Shown here: one piece after another, positions 7,089 through 13,571 of the stretch | How the letters are laid out: the number at the start of each line of letters is the position of its first letter | How positions within the stretch are numbered: the first letter of the stretch is position 1 | Origin: Planctomycetia bacterium | GTDB taxonomy: Bacteria > Planctomycetota > PLA2 > JAEUHO01 | Assembly: GCA_030618975.1 (NCBI GenBank) | Contig: JAUXCH010000026.1 | Location: 1-16,466 of the forward strand | DNA: 16,466 nucleotides | Direction: 5' to 3' | Position numbers and translations under genes: made by a program | Notes under the pieces: generated by a model | What the model was told of the DNA's origin: nothing | The model's database searches: none | The model's input: the letters and a program-made list of their open reading frames with translations, nothing else

Positions 7089-8148
7089 GAGGGCGGCCCT
7101 CGGCTTCCGCCGCCCCACACCCCGCGAGGAGGGCTACCGGTGGCCCGCCGAGTGGGAGCGCCACGAGGGCACCTGGCTCGCCTGGCCGCACGATCCGGAG
7201 ACCTGGGGTCAGGTCCTCGACGAGGTCGAGGACGCCTTCACGCTTTTCGCCTGGGCCCTGGGCCGTCGCGAGACCGTGCACGTCCTCGTCACGGACGCCG
7301 CCATGGAGCGTCGTGTGGCGTCCCGCCTCGAGGCCGCCGGCGTCCGCCGCGCAGCGCTCCACCGCGTCACCACCGTCGACTCGTGGATCCGCGACTACGG
7401 TCCGATCGTCGTCGCGAAGGGCCGTGGCCGGACGCGCGAGCGCCTGGCGCTGGACTTCACCTTCAACGCCTGGGGTGGGAAGTACCCCACGCTGGAGAAG
7501 GACGACACCGTCCCGCGGCGGCTCCAGCGCGTCCACGGCCTGCCGACCCGCAAGGTCGGTTTCGTCCTCGAAGGCGGGAGCATCGAAGGCAACGGCCGGG
7601 GGACGCTCCTCACCACCGAGCAGTGCCTGCTCGACCCGAACCGCAATCCCCGTCTCGTCCGTGCGGAGATCGAGGCGCACCTGCGGGAGGGGTTGGGCGC
7701 GCACCACGTGCTGTGGCTCGGCGAGGGCATCGCCGGCGACGACACCGACGGCCACGTCGACGACGTCACCCGCTTCGTGAACCCCACGACGGTCGTCACC
7801 GCGGTCGAAGAAGATCCCCGCGACGAGAACTTCGCGCCGCTGCGGGACGGCCTCCGGCGGCTGCGCGCCATGGCCGACCAGGACGGACGGCCGCTCGAGA
7901 TCGTCCGGCTGCCGATGCCGCCCGCGGTCTTCGCGCCGGGCGGCAAGCGCCTGCCGGCCAGTTACGCCAACTTCTACGTGGGCAACGGCGTCGTGGTCGT
8001 ACCGACCTTCGGCCACGCGCGCGACGCGCAGGCCCTCCGCATCCTCCGCCGCTGCTTCCCGGGCCGCGACGTCGTCGGCATCCGCTGCGAGCAGGTCGTC
8101 GAGGGTCTGGGCGCGTTGCACTGCCTGAGCCACCAGCACCCCGCCTGA
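7081..8148 (+). CDS. aguA: Agmatine deiminase
   Basis: The enzyme hydrolyses agmatine to N-carbamoylputrescine and ammonia, the step before AguB in arginine-decarboxylase-derived putrescine synthesis. The 355-residue protein shows the peptidyl-arginine-deiminase-type (PPAD) family motifs in order: MPAEW-like WPAEWERHEGTWLAWP (21-36), WIRDYGP (102-108, Asp105), FNAWGGKY (128-135), EGGSIEGNGRGTLLTTEQCL (164-183), GHVDDVTRF (224-232, catalytic His225), and the C-terminal GLGALHCLSHQHP with nucleophile Cys348. The start is GTG at 7081, inside the end of aguB; no Shine-Dalgarno is visible, so initiation probably depends on coupling. No arginine decarboxylase gene is in the window, so agmatine must come from a gene elsewhere or from outside. 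Confidence 0.94.
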   Translation: MPERAALGFRRPTPREEGYRWPAEWERHEGTWLAWPHDPETWGQVLDEVEDAFTLFAWALGRRETVHVLVTDAAMERRVASRLEAAGVRRAALHRVTTVDSWIRDYGPIVVAKGRGRTRERLALDFTFNAWGGKYPTLEKDDTVPRRLQRVHGLPTRKVGFVLEGGSIEGNGRGTLLTTEQCLLDPNRNPRLVRAEIEAHLREGLGAHHVLWLGEGIAGDDTDGHVDDVTRFVNPTTVVTAVEEDPRDENFAPLRDGLRRLRAMADQDGRPLEIVRLPMPPAVFAPGGKRLPASYANFYVGNGVVVVPTFGHARDAQALRILRRCFPGRDVVGIRCEQVVEGLGALHCLSHQHPA

Positions 8149-8161
8149 ACGTCCAATCGTA

Positions 8162-8206
8162 AGGACTGACACCCGGTACCAATGTTCGGCATTGGGATTC
8201 CCAACC
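8162..8206 (+). repeat. Dispersed intergenic repeat, copy A (3' of aguA)
   Basis: This 45-bp unit matches 16303-16347 at 39 of 45 positions and shares with 9042-9105 the flank ACCCGGTACCA and the core CATTGGGATTCCC. In this copy CCAATG and CATTGG form a 6-bp stem around TTCGG. The similarity to the 9.0-kb copy continues to 8218 (CCCGGGACGGGCC). It begins 14 bases after the aguA stop. A degenerate further copy may lie at 8239-8259. Confidence 0.75.
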
Positions 8207-8332
8207 CCGGGACGGGCCAACACCCACATCCACACCGGACCCGGTTTTCGGCGTTCTGGCGGGTGATCGACGCCACCCGCGCTTCTCTTCGCCTCGTCCC
8301 GGCGACTCGTGGCGCACTCGCAGCACATCGCT

Positions 8333-8360
8333 GAACATGACATCCTACATGACCATGTTC
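8333..8360. promoter_or_regulatory. Inverted-repeat operator upstream of the toxin-antitoxin pair
   Basis: GAACATG (8333-8339) and CATGTTC (8354-8360) form a perfect inverted repeat. ACATGAC is also directly repeated at 8335-8341 and 8347-8353, 12 bases apart. The stretch is AT-richer than its surroundings and lies where the -35 region should be, fitting autorepression by the antitoxin or toxin-antitoxin complex, which is usual for these systems. The role is inferred. Confidence 0.6.
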
Positions 8361-8366
8361 ATGAGC

Positions 8367-8372
8367 TAGAAT
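8367..8372 (+). promoter_or_regulatory. -10 element of the toxin-antitoxin promoter (probably leaderless mRNA)
   Basis: TAGAAT matches the TATAAT consensus at five of six positions and ends six bases before the antitoxin ATG at 8379. Transcription would therefore start at or within a base or two of the ATG. No Shine-Dalgarno is present, so the transcript appears leaderless. No good -35 is seen; it would lie within the operator. Confidence 0.5.
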
Positions 8373-8378
8373 AAGACC

Positions 8379-8624
8379 ATGATCGAGGTCAACATCAACG
8401 AAGCCAAGGCCCACCTGTCGCGCCTCCTCGGCCGACTCCGTCGCGGGGAGCGGATCGTGATCTGCAAGCGGAACGTCCCGATCGCGGAACTCGTGCCGCT
8501 CCCCTCCCGGAGGGCGCGAGCCCGGCCCATCGGGTGCGCACGCGGGGAGTTCGAGGTTCCGGCTTCCTTCTTCGAGCCCCTGCCGGAGGAAGAGCTGCGC
8601 GCCTTCGAGGGCACGTCCCGGTGA
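8379..8624 (+). CDS. Type II antitoxin, Phd/YefM-like
   Basis: This 81-residue protein neutralises the PIN-domain toxin encoded directly downstream and probably represses its own promoter. Residues 1-43 match the Phd/YefM DNA-binding fold: MIEVNINEAKAHLSRLLGRL, then RRGERIVICKRNVPIAELVP. Residues 57-81 (FEVPASFFEPLPEEELRAF) look like the toxin-wrapping tail, with the hydrophobic-acidic pattern typical of antitoxins paired with PIN toxins. The stop overlaps the toxin GTG start in the four-base sequence GTGA, so translation is coupled. It is preceded by an inverted-repeat operator and a -10 box six bases from the ATG. Confidence 0.9.
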   Translation: MIEVNINEAKAHLSRLLGRLRRGERIVICKRNVPIAELVPLPSRRARARPIGCARGEFEVPASFFEPLPEEELRAFEGTSR

Positions 8625-9007
8625 AGGTCCTGCTCGACACGTGCACCTTCCTTTGGATTGCCTTGGACGCGCCGGACCTGTCGAAGACCGCGCGCGAGGT
8701 GTTTCGCGACCCTGAGAACGACGTGTACCTCTCCGCCGCCTCCGCATGGGAGATCGCGGTGAAGCACAGCCTCGGGAGGCTCCCGCTCCCCGCGGCCCCG
8801 CAGGTCTATGTGCCGGCCTTGCGCAAGACGCACGAGGTCGAGTCCCTGCCTCTCTCCGAAGACGAGGCGCTGCATCTCCAGCGCCTGCCCCGGCTCCACC
8901 GCGACCCGTTCGATCGGATCCTGGTGTGTCAAGCGATCGTCCGCGGCATGGTCCTGCTCACGCCCGACGAGGCAATCGGCCAGTACCCGGCGCGCGTCGT
9001 CTGGTGA
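8621..9007 (+). CDS. PIN-domain toxin ribonuclease, VapC-type
   Basis: The 128-residue PIN domain is a probable Mg-dependent endoribonuclease toxin. The four acidic active-site positions are visible: Asp6 in VLLDTCTFLW, Glu44 in SAASAWEIAVK, Asp98 in HRDPFDRILV, and Asp116 in LLTPDEAIGQY. The protein ends in the common ARVVW. The RDPFDRIL and YPARVVW motifs place it in the VapC subgroup usually paired with Phd/YefM-type antitoxins. The start is GTG at 8621, overlapping the antitoxin stop by four bases; longer upstream frames belong to the antitoxin region. All key residues are intact, so the toxin is presumably active. A long inverted repeat follows its stop. Confidence 0.9.
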   Translation: MKVLLDTCTFLWIALDAPDLSKTAREVFRDPENDVYLSAASAWEIAVKHSLGRLPLPAAPQVYVPALRKTHEVESLPLSEDEALHLQRLPRLHRDPFDRILVCQAIVRGMVLLTPDEAIGQYPARVVW

Positions 9008-9022
9008 CCGTGCGACCTCAGG

Positions 9023-9079
9023 CAATGCGCCAGGAACTGGTACCCGGTACCAGTTTCGGTACCAGTTCCTGGCGCATTG
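9023..9079. repeat. 22-bp perfect inverted repeat inside dispersed repeat copy B
   Basis: Positions 9023-9044 are the exact reverse complement of 9058-9079, separated by a 13-bp spacer that itself contains GGTACC. GGTACC occurs three times in about 22 bases. The element lies in the 104-bp gap between the convergent toxin gene (ends 9007) and the minus-strand gene ending at 9112, where it could act as a bidirectional transcript end, though neither side has a T-tract. The right flank continues as the repeat shared with copy A, to about 9102. Confidence 0.85.
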
Positions 9080-9102
9080 GGATTCCCGAGCCCGGGACGG
9101 GC
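9042..9102 (+). repeat. Dispersed intergenic repeat, copy B (3' of toxin)
   Basis: The copy reads ACCCGGTACCAG, TTTCGG, then an extra 15 bases (9060-9074), then CATTGGGATTCCC, then CCCGGGACGGGCC. All blocks except the 15-base insertion match copy A at 8171-8218. The insertion is what converts the short stem of copy A into the 22-bp inverted repeat. Confidence 0.72.
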
Positions 9103-9111
9103 CGTGAGCGA

Positions 9112-10263
9112 TCAGCGGTCGTCGGCGGGGGCCTCCGCGGGTCCGGTGGCCTCGGCCGCGTCCGAGGCGACCTCCTGCGCGAGGTCGAGGAGGACCTCGA
9201 TCGCGCTGCCGACCCGGGCCGGCTCGCCCCCCTCGCCGAAGGGGACCTCGACACCGTCGGCGAAGGGGCGATCCCGCACGTCGTGGAGCGCATCGACGAC
9301 CACCTTCAGCGAGGCACGCCACACGGTGCGGCTGTCGATCACGCTGGCGCGAGTCATCGTGTCCACGACCACACCGTAGAGCCGCGTGCCGTCCCTCGCC
9401 GAGACGACCACCCGTTTGCCGAGGAACGCCTCAGCGCGGGCCAGCTCCGACTCGGACTGCTCCTGCTCCCGCGCGAGGATCTCCTCGATGCCGTAGCTCT
9501 CGCGCGCCGGGGCGTGCGCCAGGGTCCAGGCCGCCAGGCCGATCGCCAGGCCGAGCATCACGATCGCGCCGGAGAGCGACTTCCACTTCGGCCAGAAGAG
9601 GGTGCGCGGGTCGCCCGGGGTCTCGGGCGCGTCGGGCGGAGCGACCACCGACGCCCCCCCGGCGCCGTGCGCGACCCGCAGCAGGTCGATCAGGTCGTCC
9701 GGGTGCATCCGCACCACGGTCCCGGCAGGCTTCGCGACCGGAGTCCGGTGGTACGAGAGCCCCTGCAGGTCGAAGGGCCTGAACGGCGGCGGCTGCGCGT
9801 CGTCCGCCACGAGCTGGAACGGACGGTCCGCCTGCTCGATCGTCGCAAGCAGCACGCTGACGGCCTTCTTCTCCGTGCGGACGGCGCTGCTGTGGGTCAC
9901 ACCGACGTCGCCCAGCCGGAACGTGTGACGCACCAGCGTCTGATCGAACTGGATCGCCAGCCGGAAGGGCTCGTCGAGGCGCACTTCCCTCGTGCCGCGC
10001 CCCGCCCGGAGGCGGTCGCCGTCCTGCTTCACGCGACCGAACCCACCCACCCGCTCGAGGGTCCGCACCGCAAACGGGGCGAACTTCAGTCCTACCCAGA
10101 TCGACAGCAGCGACAGGCCGAGGAGCCAGAACACGCTGCCGGTGCAGAGGAGGAGCACCCAGCCGGCAAACGCGCAGAGCAAGGCCAGGCCGAATGCGAG
10201 CAGCCGGTGCGTCGTCAGGCTCGGCCGACGGACCCAGGACCTCCTCGATGCGATCTCCGCCAT
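9112..10263 (-). CDS. Membrane protein of unknown function
   Basis: I do not recognise this 383-residue protein. Two hydrophobic helices near the N-terminus (about 21-40 and 43-63) are followed by a soluble basic region (65-200), a Pro/Ala-rich linker (about 200-222), a third helix (about 229-250), a charged stretch EEILAREQEQSESELARAEA that may form a coiled coil (260-279), and a C-terminal soluble domain ending in an acidic Ala-rich tail. The start is ATG at 10263: GGGAGG lies 8 bases upstream. Further in-frame starts at 10293 and 10371 have no such site, and the longest would add Arg-rich residues. It is convergent with the toxin gene and divergent from the TRAP genes, and its arrangement says nothing specific about function. 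Confidence 0.7.
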   Translation of the reverse strand: MAEIASRRSWVRRPSLTTHRLLAFGLALLCAFAGWVLLLCTGSVFWLLGLSLLSIWVGLKFAPFAVRTLERVGGFGRVKQDGDRLRAGRGTREVRLDEPFRLAIQFDQTLVRHTFRLGDVGVTHSSAVRTEKKAVSVLLATIEQADRPFQLVADDAQPPPFRPFDLQGLSYHRTPVAKPAGTVVRMHPDDLIDLLRVAHGAGGASVVAPPDAPETPGDPRTLFWPKWKSLSGAIVMLGLAIGLAAWTLAHAPARESYGIEEILAREQEQSESELARAEAFLGKRVVVSARDGTRLYGVVVDTMTRASVIDSRTVWRASLKVVVDALHDVRDRPFADGVEVPFGEGGEPARVGSAIEVLLDLAQEVASDAAEATGPAEAPADDR

Positions 10264-10412
10264 CCGCATCCCCTCCCGAGGGATGATCGACATCGTACGG
10301 AGTCCGAGCGAACGGCGATACGGGGTCGTCCGAACCCGGTTGCGGTTCCGCGCACGCACCGCATCGACCACCCGGCCCGCCCCGAAGCGCCGCCGTTCGA
10401 GGCGCCGGGCCC

Positions 10413-11405
10413 ATGCGGTACCCTACCGCGATGGCGAGATCCCGCATCCTGCTCGTGCTCCTGCTCGTATCGCTTCTCTCGGGGGCCTGCGGAGACGGCG
10501 ATCGTCGTTTCCTGGCCATCGGCACGGGGGGAACCGGCGGGGTCTTCTACCCCTACGGCGGAGGACTCGCCGAGATCTGGACGAAGCACGTGCCCGGCGT
10601 GCGCGTCGTCGCGGAGGTCACCGGTGCATCGGTGGAGAACGTCCGGCTGGCCCATCGGGGCGAGACCGTCATCGGCGAGATCATGGGGGACGTCGCCCAC
10701 CAGGCCTACCACGGGGAGGGCTCCTTCGCGGGCGACCCGCAGGACATCCTCGCGCTCGCGGTGATGTACCCGAGCGCGTACCACGTCGTGGCCCTCGAGA
10801 ACTCCGGAATCGCCGGGTTGGACGACCTGCGCGGGCGAACCGTGAGCACGGGGGCCCCGGGAAGCGGCACGGCGCACATGACCGACCTGGTGCTGGACGC
10901 GTTGGGCATTCCGGAAGACGGCTTCACCGCGCGGCGCCTCTCCTTCACGGAGACCGGGAACGCGCTGCGCGACGGCAGCATCGACGCCGGTGTCTGGTGC
11001 GTGGCCCCGCGCACCAGCTCGATCATGGACCTGGCGACCACGCACGACATCCGGATCGTGGCCTTCCAGCCGGAGGAACAGCGCGCGGTCACCAGGCGTT
11101 ACGCCTTCTACATGGCCTACGAGCTGGAGGGCGGCGTGTATCGAGGCGTCGACGAGCCCGTGCCCACGGTCGGCGTCTGGAACGTGATCATCTGCAAGGC
11201 GGACCTGCCCGACGAGCTGGTGCACGACCTCGCCCAGGTGCTGATCGAGCAAAACGAGTACATGCAGCGGATCCACGCCTTCGCGCGCTACACGACGCCC
11301 GAGAACACCGTGGCCCACACGCCCATCCCACTCCACCCGGGCTCGATCCGCTGCCTCGAGGAGCTCGGCCACGACGTCCCCGACGCCCTCGTACCGGACA
11401 GGTAG
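10413..11405 (+). CDS. TRAP transporter substrate-binding lipoprotein, TAXI family
   Basis: This is the extracytoplasmic solute-binding component of a tripartite ATP-independent periplasmic transporter. It has a lipoprotein signal peptide (ARSRILLVLLLVSLLSGAC; lipobox LSGAC), so it is probably membrane-tethered. The mature start FLAIGTGGTGGVFYPYGGGL is the TAXI hallmark, followed by the substrate-lobe motifs GLDDLRGRTVSTGAPGSGTA and GSIDAGVWCVAPRTSSIMDL. The ligand cannot be read; TAXI proteins often bind small organic acids such as glutamate. The start is ATG at 10413, with GAGG 10 bases upstream; ATG at 10431 gives a tighter signal peptide but no ribosome binding site. Its stop is 6 bases before the permease gene. 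Confidence 0.9.
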   Translation: MRYPTAMARSRILLVLLLVSLLSGACGDGDRRFLAIGTGGTGGVFYPYGGGLAEIWTKHVPGVRVVAEVTGASVENVRLAHRGETVIGEIMGDVAHQAYHGEGSFAGDPQDILALAVMYPSAYHVVALENSGIAGLDDLRGRTVSTGAPGSGTAHMTDLVLDALGIPEDGFTARRLSFTETGNALRDGSIDAGVWCVAPRTSSIMDLATTHDIRIVAFQPEEQRAVTRRYAFYMAYELEGGVYRGVDEPVPTVGVWNVIICKADLPDELVHDLAQVLIEQNEYMQRIHAFARYTTPENTVAHTPIPLHPGSIRCLEELGHDVPDALVPDR

Positions 11406-11411
11406 GGCCGT

Positions 11412-13349
11412 GTGAGGCCGCTGTCCGACGAGCGTCTGCCGGTCGTCGTCGTACGCGTCGCTGCGGCGCTCGCCGTGGGGTTGAGCCTGTTCCAGCTCTA
11501 CACCGCGGGCTTCGGGGTCTTCACGGCGCTCGTCCAGCGATCCGTGCACCTGGGGGCCATCCTCACGCTGACCTTCCTGCTCTATCCGTCGTGGAAGGGC
11601 GCACGCAAGGACCGTCTCTTCTCCTGGCTGCTCCTGGACCTGTTCCTCGTGGGAGCCACGCTCGCCTGCTGCCTCTACGTGATCCTCGACCTGGACGCCA
11701 TCGTCGACCGACAGGGAAACTGGCTGTTCTCCGACGTCGTGGTGTCGGCTGTCGGGATCCTGCTCGTGCTGGAGGCCTGCCGGCGCGTCATCGGGCCGTT
11801 CATGGCCGTCATCTGCGGCTGCTTCCTCCTCTACGCCTTCCTCGGGCCCTACATGCCGGATCTCGTGGCCCACAAGGGCTACGGCGTGGAGCGCGTTGCG
11901 ACGACCCTCTTCCTGACCACCGAGGGCATCTTCGGCGTGCCCCTCTACGTGGCCGCGACGTTCGTCTTCGTCTTCGTGCTGTTCGGCGCGTTCCTCGAGG
12001 TGAGCGGAGGAGGCCGCTTCTTCATCGATCTCGCGTACGCGCTCACCGGCCGCTTCGCGGGAGGCCCCGCGAAGGCGAGCGTGGTGGCCAGCGGCTTCAT
12101 GGGCTCGGTCTCGGGCTCCGCGGTGGCCAACGTCGTGGCCACGGGCACCTTCACCATTCCCATGATGAAGAAGGTGGGCTACCGGCCGCACGTGGCGGGT
12201 GCCATCGAGGCTGCCGCCAGCACCGGCGGCCAACTGATGCCGCCCATCATGGGAGCCGGCGCGTTCCTCATGGCCGAGTTCACGAACACGAGCTACCTCA
12301 CCATCATCAAGGTGGCCATCGTGCCGGCGGTCCTCTACTACCTGACGCTGCTCGTATTCGTGCACCTCGAGGCCAGGAAGCAGGGCATGCGGGGCTTGCC
12401 ACCCGACAAGCTCCCGCGTGCGCGGGCCGTGCTGAAGGACGGCCTCCACTTCATCCTGCCCGTGGCCGCCCTGATCACGGCCCTGATGCTGCACGTCTCG
12501 CCGATGATGGCCGGCTTCGTGGCGGTGGTGAGCACCTACGCCGCGAGCCTCCTGCGCAAGGGGAGCCGCATGGGGCTCGGAAAGGTGCTCCGGGCCCTGG
12601 AGCTGGGGGGCCGGAACGCGATCATGGTCTCGGTGGCCTGCGCGGCGGCGGGCATCATCGTGGGCGTCGTGGGCCTCACCGGCCAGGGGCTCAACTTCTC
12701 CAGCATGGTCCTCGAGCTGTCCATGAACGTGAAGGTGATCGCCATCCTGCTCATCGGCCTTGCGTCGTTGGTGCTGGGGATGGGGCTTCCGGTCACGGCG
12801 AGCTACATCGTGCTGGCCACGCTGGCGGGACCGGCCTTGCTGGACCTGGGTGTCCCCCTCATGGTCACGCACATGATCGTGTTCTGGTACTCCCAGGACG
12901 CCAACGTGACCCCACCCGTGAGCCTGGCCAGCTTCGCGGGTGCCGGGATTGCCGGTGCCAACCCCATGCGCACGGCGTTCACGTCCTGGAAGCTCTCCAA
13001 GGGGCTCTACATCCTCCCCATCGTGATGGCCTATCGGCCGCTGCTCCTCAACGGCACGCCCGTGGACGTGGTCGTGACGATCGTCAGCTGCGCTCTCGGG
13101 CTCGTGGCGTTCGCGGCGGCGCTGGACCGCTTCCTCCTCCGCCACCTGAGCTGGACGGAGACGGCCTGCCTCGTCGTCGCCGCCGCCTGCCTGTTCTGGC
13201 CCGCGATCCCGCTCGGCGGCGGCGGCACCCTCCCGGCCTGGGCCACGGACGCCGTGGGCGCGACCCTGTTCCTCGGCGTCGTGCTGCGCCAACGCGGAAG
13301 CGGAGACAGGGAGGACGCCGAGCCCACGCGTCGAGATCCTCCGCGGTGA
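11412..13349 (+). CDS. TRAP transporter fused permease (4TM/12TM, DctQ-DctM fusion)
   Basis: The 645-residue inner-membrane protein combines the small and large TRAP permease subunits, the usual arrangement with TAXI binding proteins. It drives uptake by ion gradient. The first roughly 100 residues hold the DctQ-like helices (VVVVRVAAALAVGLSLFQLY, GAILTLTFLLYP, WLLLDLFLVGATLACCLYVI). The DctM-like part contains VASGFMGSVSGSAVANVVAT, GTFTIPMMKKVGYRPHVAGA, IEAAASTGGQLMPPIMGAGA and a second pseudo-repeat, GLPVTASYIVLATLAGPAL then FWYSQDANVTPPVSLASFAG. The start is GTG at 11412, six bases after the binding-protein stop; upstream AGG-rich sequence (ACAGGTAGGG) can serve as ribosome binding site. 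The stop sits inside the 10-bp palindrome GTGACGTCAC (13346-13355). Confidence 0.93.
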   Translation: MRPLSDERLPVVVVRVAAALAVGLSLFQLYTAGFGVFTALVQRSVHLGAILTLTFLLYPSWKGARKDRLFSWLLLDLFLVGATLACCLYVILDLDAIVDRQGNWLFSDVVVSAVGILLVLEACRRVIGPFMAVICGCFLLYAFLGPYMPDLVAHKGYGVERVATTLFLTTEGIFGVPLYVAATFVFVFVLFGAFLEVSGGGRFFIDLAYALTGRFAGGPAKASVVASGFMGSVSGSAVANVVATGTFTIPMMKKVGYRPHVAGAIEAAASTGGQLMPPIMGAGAFLMAEFTNTSYLTIIKVAIVPAVLYYLTLLVFVHLEARKQGMRGLPPDKLPRARAVLKDGLHFILPVAALITALMLHVSPMMAGFVAVVSTYAASLLRKGSRMGLGKVLRALELGGRNAIMVSVACAAAGIIVGVVGLTGQGLNFSSMVLELSMNVKVIAILLIGLASLVLGMGLPVTASYIVLATLAGPALLDLGVPLMVTHMIVFWYSQDANVTPPVSLASFAGAGIAGANPMRTAFTSWKLSKGLYILPIVMAYRPLLLNGTPVDVVVTIVSCALGLVAFAAALDRFLLRHLSWTETACLVVAAACLFWPAIPLGGGGTLPAWATDAVGATLFLGVVLRQRGSGDREDAEPTRRDPPR

Positions 13350-13513
13350 CGTCACGAGCCGCGCTGGCCGGCACGTCGCGCACGGTCGACGACCGCTTCC
13401 GTCGTTGCGCGGAGGATCCCTTGCTCGCAGTCACTGAGAGTCATTCTCGACTGCAGGCGAAACGCAGGAACCGGACTTCATCCATGCATTCGGATGGAGG
13501 GCACTAAACTCGC

Positions 13514-13528
13514 TGCAACTTTGTTGCA
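13514..13528. promoter_or_regulatory. Palindrome upstream of the cytochrome gene, possible operator
   Basis: TGCAAC-TTT-GTTGCA is a perfect 6+6 inverted repeat, 44 bases before the cytochrome ATG and just after the weak -10-like sequence TAAACT (13505-13510). Its position and symmetry suit a repressor site, but nothing identifies the regulator. Confidence 0.3.
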
Positions 13529-13571
13529 TCCGGCCCGTGGAGCCGGAGTGGCTTCCCGGAGATCCCTGACC

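Noticed and set aside
8621..9007. Toxin gene as a decayed relic
   Set aside because: All four acidic PIN residues and both ends are intact, and the reading frame is unbroken.
10215..13355. Minus-strand open frame of more than 1000 codons opposite the TRAP genes
   Set aside because: It is low-complexity (His/Gly/Arg/Glu-rich) and antisense to two well-recognised genes; such shadows are expected in GC-rich DNA.
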